Assembly: GCA_030530285.1 (NCBI GenBank)
Contig: JAUMVD010000002.1
Span: 1-64,000 of the forward strand
Length of the DNA stretch: 64,000 nucleotides
From: Bacillota bacterium
GTDB lineage: Bacteria; Bacillota; Clostridia; Peptostreptococcales; Anaerovoracaceae
Direction: 5' to 3'
The notes below the pieces were generated by a model. The model saw only the letters and a program-made list of their open reading frames with translations, was not told the origin of the DNA and made no database searches. Made by a program: the position numbers and the translations under genes. Within the stretch, counting starts at the first letter, position 1. The number at the start of each line of letters is the position of its first letter. Shown piece after piece: positions 51,389-60,742 of the stretch.

Positions 51389-52465
51389 TTAGTCCTCAAC
51401 AGGAACGACCCATCCGAACTCATCTTCGATCTTGCCGATCTGCGTGCCGTAAATCGTATCGTACAGCATCTGCGCTACAGGACCGATCTTTCTGTTATTA
51501 ATGATCATTTCTTTATCCTTGTACTTCAGCTCGCCGACAGGTGAGATGATAGCAGCGGTTCCGGAAGCGAACATCTCGGTAAACTTGCCCTGATCGTATG
51601 CCTCTACGACTTCATCGATGGAGAGAAGTCTTTCGGAAACTTTATAGCCTTTGCTCTCGAGAACGCGCAGGCAGGAATCTCTGGTAATACCCGGCAGAAT
51701 CGTTCCTCTCAGCGGAGCTGTGATCACTTCATCATCGATGACGAAGAACGCGTTGGATGTACCTACTTCTTCTACATATTTCTGTTCTTTGCCATCCAGC
51801 CACAGGATCTGTTCGTATCCCTTATCATGCGCGATGATCTGCGCCTTGAGTCCGCAGGCGTAGTTTCCGCCGCACTTCGCTTCGCCCGTACCGCCTTTGA
51901 CCGCTCTGACGAAGGTATCTTCAACGTAGAGTCTCGTAGGCTGCAGTCCGTTAGGATAATATGGACCGGATGGGCTGAGGATGATGACAAACAGGAATTT
52001 GCTGGAATTTCTGATTCCCAGATATGCTTCCGTAGCGATAATAAACGGTCTGATGTACAGGGATGTATCCTTGACTTCAGGGATCCAGTCCGCATCTACC
52101 GATACGACTGCCTTGACCGCGTCTACATACAGATCTTCATCGATCGGTGGAATGCAAAGTCTGTCGTTGGTTCTGTTGGTTCTCTGGGCGTTCATGTCAG
52201 GTCTGAACAGCTGCACTCTGCCGTTCTGTACATTCTTATACGCTTTGAGTCCTTCGAACATTTCCTGGCCGTAATGGAATACCAGAGCTGCAGGATCAAG
52301 CACCAGCGGAGCGTAAGGTACGACTCTGCCGTCATGCCATCCCTGACCCTCGTCATACTCCATGATAAACATGTGGTCAGTGAAATACTTACCGAAAGGA
52401 AGGTTATTCGGATCCGGTTTTTCCTTTGGTTTCGTTGTTCTGGTTACTGGGAATTCATATCTCAT
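51389..52465 (-). CDS. ilvE: Branched-chain amino acid aminotransferase
   Basis: A 358-aa PLP enzyme that aminates the branched-chain keto acids in the last step of the pathway. The PLP-binding Lys is in GTGEAKCGGNYA (near 201), and the family motifs FEGLKAYKN and EEVGTSNAFFVI are present. Length is that of the bacterial BCAT type II group. It follows the ilvN gene by 67 bases with no terminator, and ends with a strong terminator. AAAGGAGAG precedes the ATG. Confidence 0.97.
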   Translation of the reverse strand: MRYEFPVTRTTKPKEKPDPNNLPFGKYFTDHMFIMEYDEGQGWHDGRVVPYAPLVLDPAALVFHYGQEMFEGLKAYKNVQNGRVQLFRPDMNAQRTNRTNDRLCIPPIDEDLYVDAVKAVVSVDADWIPEVKDTSLYIRPFIIATEAYLGIRNSSKFLFVIILSPSGPYYPNGLQPTRLYVEDTFVRAVKGGTGEAKCGGNYACGLKAQIIAHDKGYEQILWLDGKEQKYVEEVGTSNAFFVIDDEVITAPLRGTILPGITRDSCLRVLESKGYKVSERLLSIDEVVEAYDQGKFTEMFASGTAAIISPVGELKYKDKEMIINNRKIGPVAQMLYDTIYGTQIGKIEDEFGWVVPVED

Positions 52466-52532
52466 ATCAAAGTCTCTCCTTTATCTAAAAATCAACACAA
52501 CTATATTACTACTTTTACTGAAAGTCTTCAAG

Positions 52533-53051
52533 TTATCTGTCCTGCATACTGATACTCTCGATGGCAACAGGGCCGCCTCTCACCACCTCGATGCTTTTGA
52601 ATCTGTCGTAGATGACGTCGAGGATCGAGTCGTTCTTTACTTCCGTCCTGCAGGATTCGATCAGCACAGAGGATCTGTCCATGTCCTTGATCTGGAATTT
52701 GAAGGCCTCGGCCATCTGGAATATCTCGGCGCGGGTCTTCTCGGTGACGCCGTAGATCTTGATGAACATGACTTCCTTCGTCCTTATGGATATGTCCGTA
52801 TAATCGATGACCTTGATGACCTCTACACTTCTGTTGAACTGTTTTTTGATCTGCTCGTACGTGCGGTCATCCGCGTCCACACATATGGTCATTCTGGATA
52901 TGGAGTGATCTTCCGTCTCTCCTACCGTCAAGCTGTGTATGTTGTACGATTTGCCGCTCAAAAGCCCCGATATTCTGGCAAGTACTCCGATTCTGTTCTC
53001 TACGAAGAGGGAGAGCCATCTTCTTTTCATTCCATCGTTATCGTTTTTCAT
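52533..53051 (-). CDS. ilvN: Acetolactate synthase small (regulatory) subunit 1
   Basis: A 172-aa regulatory subunit. The N-terminal ACT domain (about 13-85: VENRIGVLARISGLLSGKSYNIHSL) binds the feedback inhibitor valine; a C-terminal AHAS-specific domain follows (about 90-165). Its start overlaps the large-subunit stop by four bases. Paired with the 577-aa large subunit; a second pair is encoded divergently. Confidence 0.95.
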   Translation of the reverse strand: MKNDNDGMKRRWLSLFVENRIGVLARISGLLSGKSYNIHSLTVGETEDHSISRMTICVDADDRTYEQIKKQFNRSVEVIKVIDYTDISIRTKEVMFIKIYGVTEKTRAEIFQMAEAFKFQIKDMDRSSVLIESCRTEVKNDSILDVIYDRFKSIEVVRGGPVAIESISMQDR

Positions 53052-54781
53052 CGCACCTTCCCTCCTTCAACACTGGTGATGAGATCTGTTATCGGTCCGC
53101 CCGGTTTGATCATCGGCAAAACGAGTTCTTCTTCTTCGATGAGAAACTCTATGATCGTCGGCCCGTCTTTCTTTGCCTTCGCGGCCTTCAGAGCCTTTGC
53201 GATATCCTTCTTCTTCGTTACCCTGATTCCCTGGGCGCCGTACGCCTCTGCCAGCTTCACGAAATCCGGAACGTATTCCACCGTTCCGTCTTCCTTATGC
53301 CATTTGAGGTCCGTTCCCGCATAGACTTTATTTCTGAACAGATCCTGCCACTGCCGCACCATGCCCAGATATCCGTTATTCAGGATACAGATCGTGATCG
53401 GCAGTCTGTTGATGGTGGCTGTGGTCATCTCCTGGGAATTCATCTGGAATCCGCCATCACCTGTCACCGCAACGACATCCATGCCCGGATTTCCCAGAGC
53501 CGCTCCGATGGCCGACGGCAGGCCGTAACCCATGGTTCCCAGGCCGCCGCTGGTGATCAGCTGCCGGTTCCCGTATATCTCAAAGAACTGCGTCGCCCAC
53601 ATCTGACTCTGTCCGACATCGGTAGTCAGGATGAGGTCATCGTAGTTTTCATTGATCGCATCGATAATGTCCTTCGGGCAGAGCTTTTTCTTTTCTTCCA
53701 TGTGCAAAGGCTTGCTGCTCTGCCATTTGCCCAGCTGCTTGAGCCAGTCTTTATTCATTTCAACGGGCTCACCGTAATCGACGGCCTCGTAAAGCAGCTT
53801 GTGGATCGCTTCCGCCGCGTCTCCGACGATCGGAACATCTACATTTACGTTTTTTGATATGGACGCGGCGTCGATATCTATGTGGATGATCTTGGCCTTC
53901 GGCGCAAACGTGCCGAGCTTGCCCGTGATTCTGTCATTGAATCTGGTTCCTATGGAAATCAGAAGGTCGCAGTGGTTTACGGCATTGTTTGCCACGTAAG
54001 CTCCGTGCATGCCTACATTGCCGTAATAGAGCCTGTGATTGGTAGGGATGCTGCCCTTGCCCATGATGGTCGTAACCGCAGGTATGCCCGTGGCTTCTAC
54101 CAGTTCCTTCATCTGTTCGGAAGCTCTGGCAATCTTCACACCGCCTCCCAGAAGGAACAGCGGTCTCTTCGCCTTATAGATCATCTTGATGGCTCGTTTG
54201 ATCTGCCCGTCATGAACCTTCGTGTTCGGTCTGTACCCCGGAAGGCTGACCGTCTGCGGGTATTCATCACTTCCCATTTCAGCCATGATGTTGCTCGGCA
54301 GATCCACCAGAACCGGTCCCGGTCTTCCTGAACGGGCTACGAAGAAAGCTTCTTTGATCGCCTCGTTAAGTTCATCCCTGGTCCTTACCATCATGGAATA
54401 CTTCGTGATATTCCTGGTGATTCCGACGATATCTACTTCCTGGAAGGTGTCGTTGCCGATCAGTCCGGTGGACACCTGTCCCGTGAAACATACCAGCGGC
54501 ACACTGTCCAGATTGGCGTCGGCTATACCTGTAACCAGATTCGTGGCACCCGGCCCGCTGGTTACCAGACACACGCCTGTATTGCCTGTCGATCTGGCGT
54601 ATCCTTCCGCGGCGTGGATGAGTCCCTGTTCGTGTCTCGGAAGTATCAGCTCAACGTTGTCCTGTTTCTCCAGCGCGTCAAAAATATCAATGACACAGGC
54701 GCCCGGATATCCAAAAAGCTTCGTAACGCCTTCTTCTTTAAGCGCCTTGACGAAAAACTCGTTTCCTGTCATTCTTCCCAT
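53048..54781 (-). CDS. ilvB: Acetolactate synthase large subunit 1
   Basis: A 577-aa TPP enzyme joining two pyruvates into 2-acetolactate (or pyruvate and 2-oxobutyrate). The TPP-activating Glu is in LILPRHEQGLIHAAEGYAR, FAD/TPP-binding domains follow, and the C-terminal domain has GDGGFQMNSQEM for TPP-Mg. Length is standard. A TTGACA-17-TATAAA promoter precedes it, and a GGAGG site. Divergent from the ilvBNCD unit, so the two promoters share a 240-base region. Confidence 0.95.
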   Translation of the reverse strand: MGRMTGNEFFVKALKEEGVTKLFGYPGACVIDIFDALEKQDNVELILPRHEQGLIHAAEGYARSTGNTGVCLVTSGPGATNLVTGIADANLDSVPLVCFTGQVSTGLIGNDTFQEVDIVGITRNITKYSMMVRTRDELNEAIKEAFFVARSGRPGPVLVDLPSNIMAEMGSDEYPQTVSLPGYRPNTKVHDGQIKRAIKMIYKAKRPLFLLGGGVKIARASEQMKELVEATGIPAVTTIMGKGSIPTNHRLYYGNVGMHGAYVANNAVNHCDLLISIGTRFNDRITGKLGTFAPKAKIIHIDIDAASISKNVNVDVPIVGDAAEAIHKLLYEAVDYGEPVEMNKDWLKQLGKWQSSKPLHMEEKKKLCPKDIIDAINENYDDLILTTDVGQSQMWATQFFEIYGNRQLITSGGLGTMGYGLPSAIGAALGNPGMDVVAVTGDGGFQMNSQEMTTATINRLPITICILNNGYLGMVRQWQDLFRNKVYAGTDLKWHKEDGTVEYVPDFVKLAEAYGAQGIRVTKKKDIAKALKAAKAKKDGPTIIEFLIEEEELVLPMIKPGGPITDLITSVEGGKVR

Positions 54782-54826
54782 GTTTTACCTCCGCATAGTT
54801 ACCGATTATATGTAGCATTCAATACC

Positions 54827-54855
54827 TTTATATATTAAGCATTCTGCCTTGTCAA
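54827..54855 (-). promoter_or_regulatory. Promoter of the ilvBN-ilvE unit
   Basis: Minus-strand TTGACA (54850-54855), exactly 17 bases, TATAAA (54827-54832). The leader is about 45 bases with no T-box visible. Confidence 0.8.
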
Positions 54856-54949
54856 TATTCAAATCACCGATTTGTGCGATTTTTTGTTAAAAATGCATAT
54901 CTATTTTTCAATATCATTGTTTGAAATCACAAATTTTTAATAAAAACAG

Positions 54950-54977
54950 TTGCTTTTGGGTCGTATATGCATATAAT
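54950..54977 (+). promoter_or_regulatory. Promoter of the ilvBNCD unit
   Basis: TTGCTT (54950-54955), 16 bases, TATAAT (54972-54977). The leader is about 37 bases and ends in AAGGAGGACTATCAA before the ATG; it is too short for a T-box. Confidence 0.72.
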
Positions 54978-55020
54978 ATAGTATGGACATAGTTGAAATT
55001 ATCCCAAGGAGGACTATCAA

Positions 55021-56682
55021 ATGAGAGTGAACGGCTCGCAGCTAGTTATGGAAATACTGTTGCAGCATGGTGTCGACACGGTATTCGGATACCCCGGCGG
55101 CGCCGCGCTGAACCTTTATGACGCGTTGTTCGAATATAAAGATCGAATCAAAAACGTCACCACTGCCCACGAACAGGGCGCTTCCCACGCGGCTGACGGC
55201 TATGCCAGAGCTACCGGAAAAACCGGCGTCTGCTTCGCCACCAGCGGACCGGGAGCGACAAACCTAGTCACCGGAATCGCCACAGCGTTTATGGACAGTA
55301 TACCGCTCGTTGCCATAACGGCAAACGTGCCTGACAGTCTGATTGGCAGAGACGCTTTTCAGGAAGTCAGCATATCGAACGTGGTGATCCCCGTCACCAA
55401 GCACACCTACTTTATCAACAGGATCGAGGATCTGGAAGACGCGCTCTATAACGCCTTCCGCATCGCGGCCAGCGGACGCAAAGGTCCTGTCCTTGTCGAT
55501 ATCACCAAAGACGTGACGGCTGCCATGACAAACTTCAAACCGAGAGATCCCATGCCGCTCAACCCTACCCCATCATTTCACGATGATGATCTGAGGAAGG
55601 TTGCGGACATGATCAATTCATCATCCAAACCGGTCATCTATTGCGGCGGCGGAGTTGCCGCGTCGGATGCGGGATCGGAGCTTTTGCAGCTTATGGACAA
55701 GGCCGGTATTCCGGCAGCACACACGCTGATGTCAGCAGGAGTCATCGGATTTGATAATCCTAAGAATCTCGGCATGGCAGGCATGCACGGAACCATTGCG
55801 GCGAACAAAGCCTTTGACAGAGCTGATCTGATGATCGCTCTCGGCACCAGATTCAGCGACCGCGTCGCTTTGAATCCGACCAAATTCGGCAGGCGCGCCC
55901 AAAAGATCCAGATCGATATTGACGCCAGCGAAATCAATAAGAACGTATTCGTTGATCTGGGAATCACCGCGGATATCAAGGAGTTCCTGACACAGCTTTT
56001 GCCTCTCATCAAAGAAAACGATCATGAGGAGTGGCTTTCACTGGCTACCGGCTGGAAAAAAACCACCGGCGACGTCAAGAGCGGTGATGCGGAACTTCAT
56101 CCTAGTGAAATCATCGGGACTGTTTGCGATATGACCGATAAAGAAACCATCTATGTTACTGATGTGGGACAACACCAGATGTGGGCCGCGCAGTACCTGA
56201 AACACGAGAAGACCAAGCACTTCCTCTCCAGCGGCGGTCTGGGAACGATGGGCTACGGATACGGCGCCTCCATCGGAGCGCAGGTCGGATGCCCTGACGC
56301 CAGAGTCATCCACTTCACGGGAGATGGTTCCTTCCATATGAATCTGAATGAAGCATGCACCGCTGTCAGCGAGGAACTGCCGATCATCACGATCATCTTG
56401 AACAATCAGGTCCTCGGCATGGTATATCAATGGCAGAATATATTTTATGACGGCAGATATTCCGCCACGGATCCTCACAGGAAGACCGACTTCGTCAAGG
56501 TGGCGGAGGGATTCGGAGCCAAGGGCTTCCGGGCCGACACGCCTGCTGAATTCGAGGAGGTTTTCGCAAAGGCCCTGAAAGAAAAAGGCCCTGTTTGGAT
56601 CGATTGTCACATCGCCAAATCAGAATACGTGTATCCGATGATCCCGGGCGGCGGGACGATCGAAGACATGATCATAGGATAA
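55021..56682 (+). CDS. ilvB: Acetolactate synthase large subunit 2
   Basis: A 553-aa large subunit, a paralogue of the enzyme at 53048-54781 encoded on the opposite strand. The TPP-activating Glu is in TAHEQGASHAADGYAR, and the Mg-TPP motif is GDGSFHMNLNEA. It is 24 residues shorter, mainly at the C-terminus and in loops. First gene of a clean ilvB-ilvN-ilvC-ilvD operon, so it is likely the main biosynthetic form. AAGGAGG precedes the ATG. Confidence 0.95.
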   Translation: MRVNGSQLVMEILLQHGVDTVFGYPGGAALNLYDALFEYKDRIKNVTTAHEQGASHAADGYARATGKTGVCFATSGPGATNLVTGIATAFMDSIPLVAITANVPDSLIGRDAFQEVSISNVVIPVTKHTYFINRIEDLEDALYNAFRIAASGRKGPVLVDITKDVTAAMTNFKPRDPMPLNPTPSFHDDDLRKVADMINSSSKPVIYCGGGVAASDAGSELLQLMDKAGIPAAHTLMSAGVIGFDNPKNLGMAGMHGTIAANKAFDRADLMIALGTRFSDRVALNPTKFGRRAQKIQIDIDASEINKNVFVDLGITADIKEFLTQLLPLIKENDHEEWLSLATGWKKTTGDVKSGDAELHPSEIIGTVCDMTDKETIYVTDVGQHQMWAAQYLKHEKTKHFLSSGGLGTMGYGYGASIGAQVGCPDARVIHFTGDGSFHMNLNEACTAVSEELPIITIILNNQVLGMVYQWQNIFYDGRYSATDPHRKTDFVKVAEGFGAKGFRADTPAEFEEVFAKALKEKGPVWIDCHIAKSEYVYPMIPGGGTIEDMIIG

Positions 56683-56693
56683 GGAGGCATCAT

Positions 56694-57212
56694 ATGGATA
56701 AAACAGAAAGATCTGAAATACTGAGTATACTGGTATCGAATGAGCCCGGCGTAACGGCGCGTCTTGGAAGTCTGTTTGCCAGACGCGGATTCAATATCGA
56801 CTCCTTTACCGCATCGCCTACCAACGATCCGAAACTGACCAGAATCACTATCGCAACTACCGGAGATGACAGGAAGTTCGATCAGATTCTGACCCAGACG
56901 GCGAAGCAGGAATTCGTCAAGACCATCGACATCATGGATGCCAAGAGTATATACAGAGAGCTTTTGCTGCTCAAAGTAAAGGCGGACAAAAAAGACCGTT
57001 CGCAGCTGATGGAGATCGTTGAGATCTACAGAGGCCGGATCGTGGACCTGTCCAGAAAGAGCATGATCATCGAACTGACAGGCTCATCCGAAAAGATCGA
57101 CGGCTTCATGGATATGATGAGTTGCTATGATCTCATCGATGTCTGCAGAACAGGTGTAACAGGAATCAATCGCGGGGATGCCGGTATTTCCGACAGCAGC
57201 GATGATCAATAA
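56694..57212 (+). CDS. ilvN: Acetolactate synthase small subunit 2
   Basis: A 172-aa subunit with an N-terminal ACT domain (about 9-80: VSNEPGVTARLGSLFARRGFN) and the AHAS-specific C-terminal domain. I chose the ATG at 56694, with AAGGAGG eight bases upstream, over a longer in-frame reading that overlaps the large subunit. It sits 11 bases after the large-subunit stop. It differs clearly from the other small subunit in the valine-site region. Confidence 0.95.
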   Translation: MDKTERSEILSILVSNEPGVTARLGSLFARRGFNIDSFTASPTNDPKLTRITIATTGDDRKFDQILTQTAKQEFVKTIDIMDAKSIYRELLLLKVKADKKDRSQLMEIVEIYRGRIVDLSRKSMIIELTGSSEKIDGFMDMMSCYDLIDVCRTGVTGINRGDAGISDSSDDQ

Positions 57213-57223
57213 ATATAGTTTAA

Positions 57224-58249
<1,026 letters not shown>

Positions 58250-58260
58250 GAGGAATACAA

Positions 58261-59919
58261 ATGAGAAGTGATAAAGTGATAAAAGGCCCTGAGCGCGCTC
58301 CGAACAGGAGTCTGTTCTACGCCATGGGATATACAAAAGAAGAACTGGAACGGCCGCTGATCGGTGTGGTTTCCGCAAAGAGCGAGATCGTTCCGGGTCA
58401 CATGCATCTGGATAAGATCGCTGAGGCCGTCAAGGCCGGCGTCAGATTCGCAGGCGGTACTCCTGTTGAAGTGCCTGCCATCGGCGTATGCGACGGCATC
58501 GCCATGGGTCATATCGGCATGAAATACTCACTTCCAAGCAGAGAACTGATTGCGGATAGTGTTGAAACCATGACGATGGCCCACGGGTTTGACGGACTGG
58601 TGCTGATCCCAAACTGCGATAAGATCGTTCCCGGAATGATCATGGCAGCGGTAAGGATGAATATCCCTGCCGTCGTCTGTTCCGGCGGTCCGATGATGTC
58701 CGGACTTGTAGGCGGTGAAGAAACCAGCCTTTCAAAAATGTTCGAGGCGGTCGGCGCCTTTAAGGCAGGCATCATCGATCGTGATGGTCTGCAGGAGTAC
58801 GAAGAGAACGTTTGCCCGGGATGCGGTTCCTGCTCCGGCATGTACACCGCAAACAGCACCAATTGTCTGGCTGAAGCGGTTGGTATCGCTCTGCCGGGAA
58901 ACGGTACAATACCGGCTGTTCACTCCGGCAGGATCATGCTTGCCAAGCACGCCGGCATGGCGATCATGAATCTGGTAGAAAAGGACATCAAGGCGCGTGA
59001 CATCATCAATGAAAAGTCGCTCAGAAACGCACTGGCATGCGACATGGCGCTGGGCTGTTCCTCCAATACGGTTCTGCACCTGCTGGCGATCGCCAACGAA
59101 GCGGGAGTAGACTTCGATTTAAAACTGTTCAACGAATACAGCGGCAAAGTTCCTAACCTCTGCCATCTGGCACCGGCCGGAGGAACGCATATGCACGACC
59201 TGAATAACGCAGGCGGCCTTCCTGCCGTACTTGCGGAGCTGGATAAGATCGGCGTCATAGACACCAGTCTCATCACAGCTACAGGCAAAACAGTCGCGGA
59301 GAACATCAAGGGCGCTTACATCAAGGATACATCCTGCATCCGTCCTGTTACCGATCCATACAGTGAAACCGGCGGCATCGCCATCATGTGGGGAAATATC
59401 GCTCAGGATGGCTGCGTTGTCAAGAGGAGCGCTGTGGCCCCTGAAATGCTGACCCACAGCGGACCTGCCCGTGTATTTGACAGTGAAGACGATGCGATCG
59501 CTGCCATATACGATGGTAAAATCGTTGACGGTGACGTAGTTGTCATCAGATACGAAGGCCCTAAGGGCGGACCGGGTATGAGAGAGATGCTGAATCCGAC
59601 AAGCGCTCTTGCTGGTATGAAGCTCGACAAGACAGTCGCTCTCATTACTGACGGCAGATTCAGCGGAGCTTCCAGAGGAGCATCCATAGGACATGTTTGT
59701 CCGGAAGCCGCCATGGGCGGCAACATCGGTCTCCTTCAGGAAGGAGATATCATCGATATCGACATCCCTGGAGCGAAGATCAACGCCCGCGTTACGGATG
59801 AAGAATTCGAAGAAAGACGCGCGTCATACGTCGCGCCCGAACCGACAGTAACCAGCGGCTGGCTGGTCAGATATCAGAGATATGTTGACTCGGCAGCCCA
59901 CGGCGCGGTCATGAAATAA
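58261..59919 (+). CDS. ilvD: Dihydroxy-acid dehydratase
   Basis: A 552-aa iron-sulfur dehydratase making the branched-chain 2-oxo acids. Cluster ligands are Cys in [23 protein letters not shown] and [10 protein letters not shown]; the Mg site residues lie in the same motifs, and the C-terminal GRFSGASRG is typical. It begins 11 bases after ilvC and ends the operon with a terminator. Oxygen sensitivity fits an anaerobe. Confidence 0.97.
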   Translation: MRSDKVIKGPERAPNRSLFYAMGYTKEELERPLIGVVSAKSEIVPGHMHLDKIAEAVKAGVRFAGGTPVEVPAIGVCDGIAMGHIGMKYSLPSRELIADSVETMTMAHGFDGLVLIPNCDKIVPGMIMAAVRMNIPAVVCSGGPMMSGLVGGEETSLSKMFEAVGAFKAGIIDRDGLQEYEENVCPGCGSCSGMYTANSTNCLAEAVGIALPGNGTIPAVHSGRIMLAKHAGMAIMNLVEKDIKARDIINEKSLRNALACDMALGCSSNTVLHLLAIANEAGVDFDLKLFNEYSGKVPNLCHLAPAGGTHMHDLNNAGGLPAVLAELDKIGVIDTSLITATGKTVAENIKGAYIKDTSCIRPVTDPYSETGGIAIMWGNIAQDGCVVKRSAVAPEMLTHSGPARVFDSEDDAIAAIYDGKIVDGDVVVIRYEGPKGGPGMREMLNPTSALAGMKLDKTVALITDGRFSGASRGASIGHVCPEAAMGGNIGLLQEGDIIDIDIPGAKINARVTDEEFEERRASYVAPEPTVTSGWLVRYQRYVDSAAHGAVMK

Positions 59920-59929
59920 AGCAAATCTG

Positions 59930-59977
59930 AAAGCCATCCGGATCCAGGGATCTCATCCTGGTCCGCGATGGCTTTTT
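59930..59977 (+). terminator. Terminator of the ilvBNCD operon
   Basis: AAAGCCATC (59930-59938) pairs with GATGGCTTT (59967-59975), with further pairing between CCAGG and CCTGG in the stem; five T residues end the arm. Confidence 0.88.
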
Positions 59978-60114
59978 CTTTTATGGCCGCTCTCCCCTGT
60001 TGAAGTGCTCACGCCTTTGGATACTTATATCGCAAGCGTCTTTTCTCCAAAGATTGCACTGCTGAAACGCGCAGCCGCAGGCAAGCGAGCCGTGCAGGTA
60101 TCTCGAATTTCCTT

Positions 60115-60143
60115 TTTCTGACGATGCGTATCTATGGTATCAT
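60115..60143 (+). promoter_or_regulatory. Possible promoter of the acetyltransferase gene
   Basis: TATCAT at 60138-60143 with a weak -35 (TTTCTG, 60115-60120) 17 bases upstream. CGGAGG lies just before the ATG at 60162. The remaining 59978-60114 shows no clear element. Confidence 0.35.
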
Positions 60144-60161
60144 ATATCCGGAGGTAACAAG

Positions 60162-60725
60162 ATGGACTTAAAAGAATTATTACAGCACTTTAATGACGGA
60201 GATACTGTTGGGGAAAACTGGGAAGTCATAGAGCTCATGCGCTTTTACAGCAGGGAGGCGCAGAAAATTACAATGGAAATAAATACCAAATATCACGAGC
60301 CGGATGAACTCGCGCAGCTCTTCTCTGAACTGATCGGAAAACCTGTCGGTGAGAATTTCGGACTCTTTCCACCGTTTTACACGGATTTCGGTAAAAATAT
60401 CCACACCGGCAATCAGGTCTTTATTAACTCTGACTGCAAGTTTCAGGATCAAGGCGGCATCTATATTGATGACGGCGCGCTCATCGGTCATGGCGTCGTC
60501 CTGGCTACACTGAATCATGATTTTGCGCCGGAGAAAAGGCAGCAGCTCCACCCTGCCCCGATCCACATCGGCAAGAACGTCTGGATCGGAGCAAACGCAA
60601 CGGTCACTTCAGGTGTTACGATTGGGGACAACTCCATCGTTGCCGCGGGAGCCGTCGTCAACAAAGATGTTCCTGCTAACGTTGTGGTCGGCGGAGTGCC
60701 TGCCAGATTCATCAAAAATATATAA
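60162..60725 (+). CDS. Hexapeptide-repeat O-acetyltransferase (maltose/galactoside type)
   Basis: A 187-aa trimeric acetyl-CoA transferase. The N-terminal 60 residues are helical (Mac-like but weak), followed by a left-handed beta helix built of hexapeptide repeats ([20 protein letters not shown] at 100-119; [20 protein letters not shown] later). The catalytic His is in TLNHD. The small-molecule acceptor (sugar or a related alcohol) is not predictable. CGGAGG precedes the ATG. It converges on the FHA-ABC gene with only 17 bases between. Confidence 0.93.
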   Translation: MDLKELLQHFNDGDTVGENWEVIELMRFYSREAQKITMEINTKYHEPDELAQLFSELIGKPVGENFGLFPPFYTDFGKNIHTGNQVFINSDCKFQDQGGIYIDDGALIGHGVVLATLNHDFAPEKRQQLHPAPIHIGKNVWIGANATVTSGVTIGDNSIVAAGAVVNKDVPANVVVGGVPARFIKNI

Positions 60726-60742
60726 CCATACAGCCGAGAAAC

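Noticed and set aside
54782-55020. T-box or leader-peptide attenuation in front of the ilv units
   Set aside because: The leaders are about 37-45 bases, no T-box sequence, run of Ile/Leu/Val codons or terminator/antiterminator pair is present.
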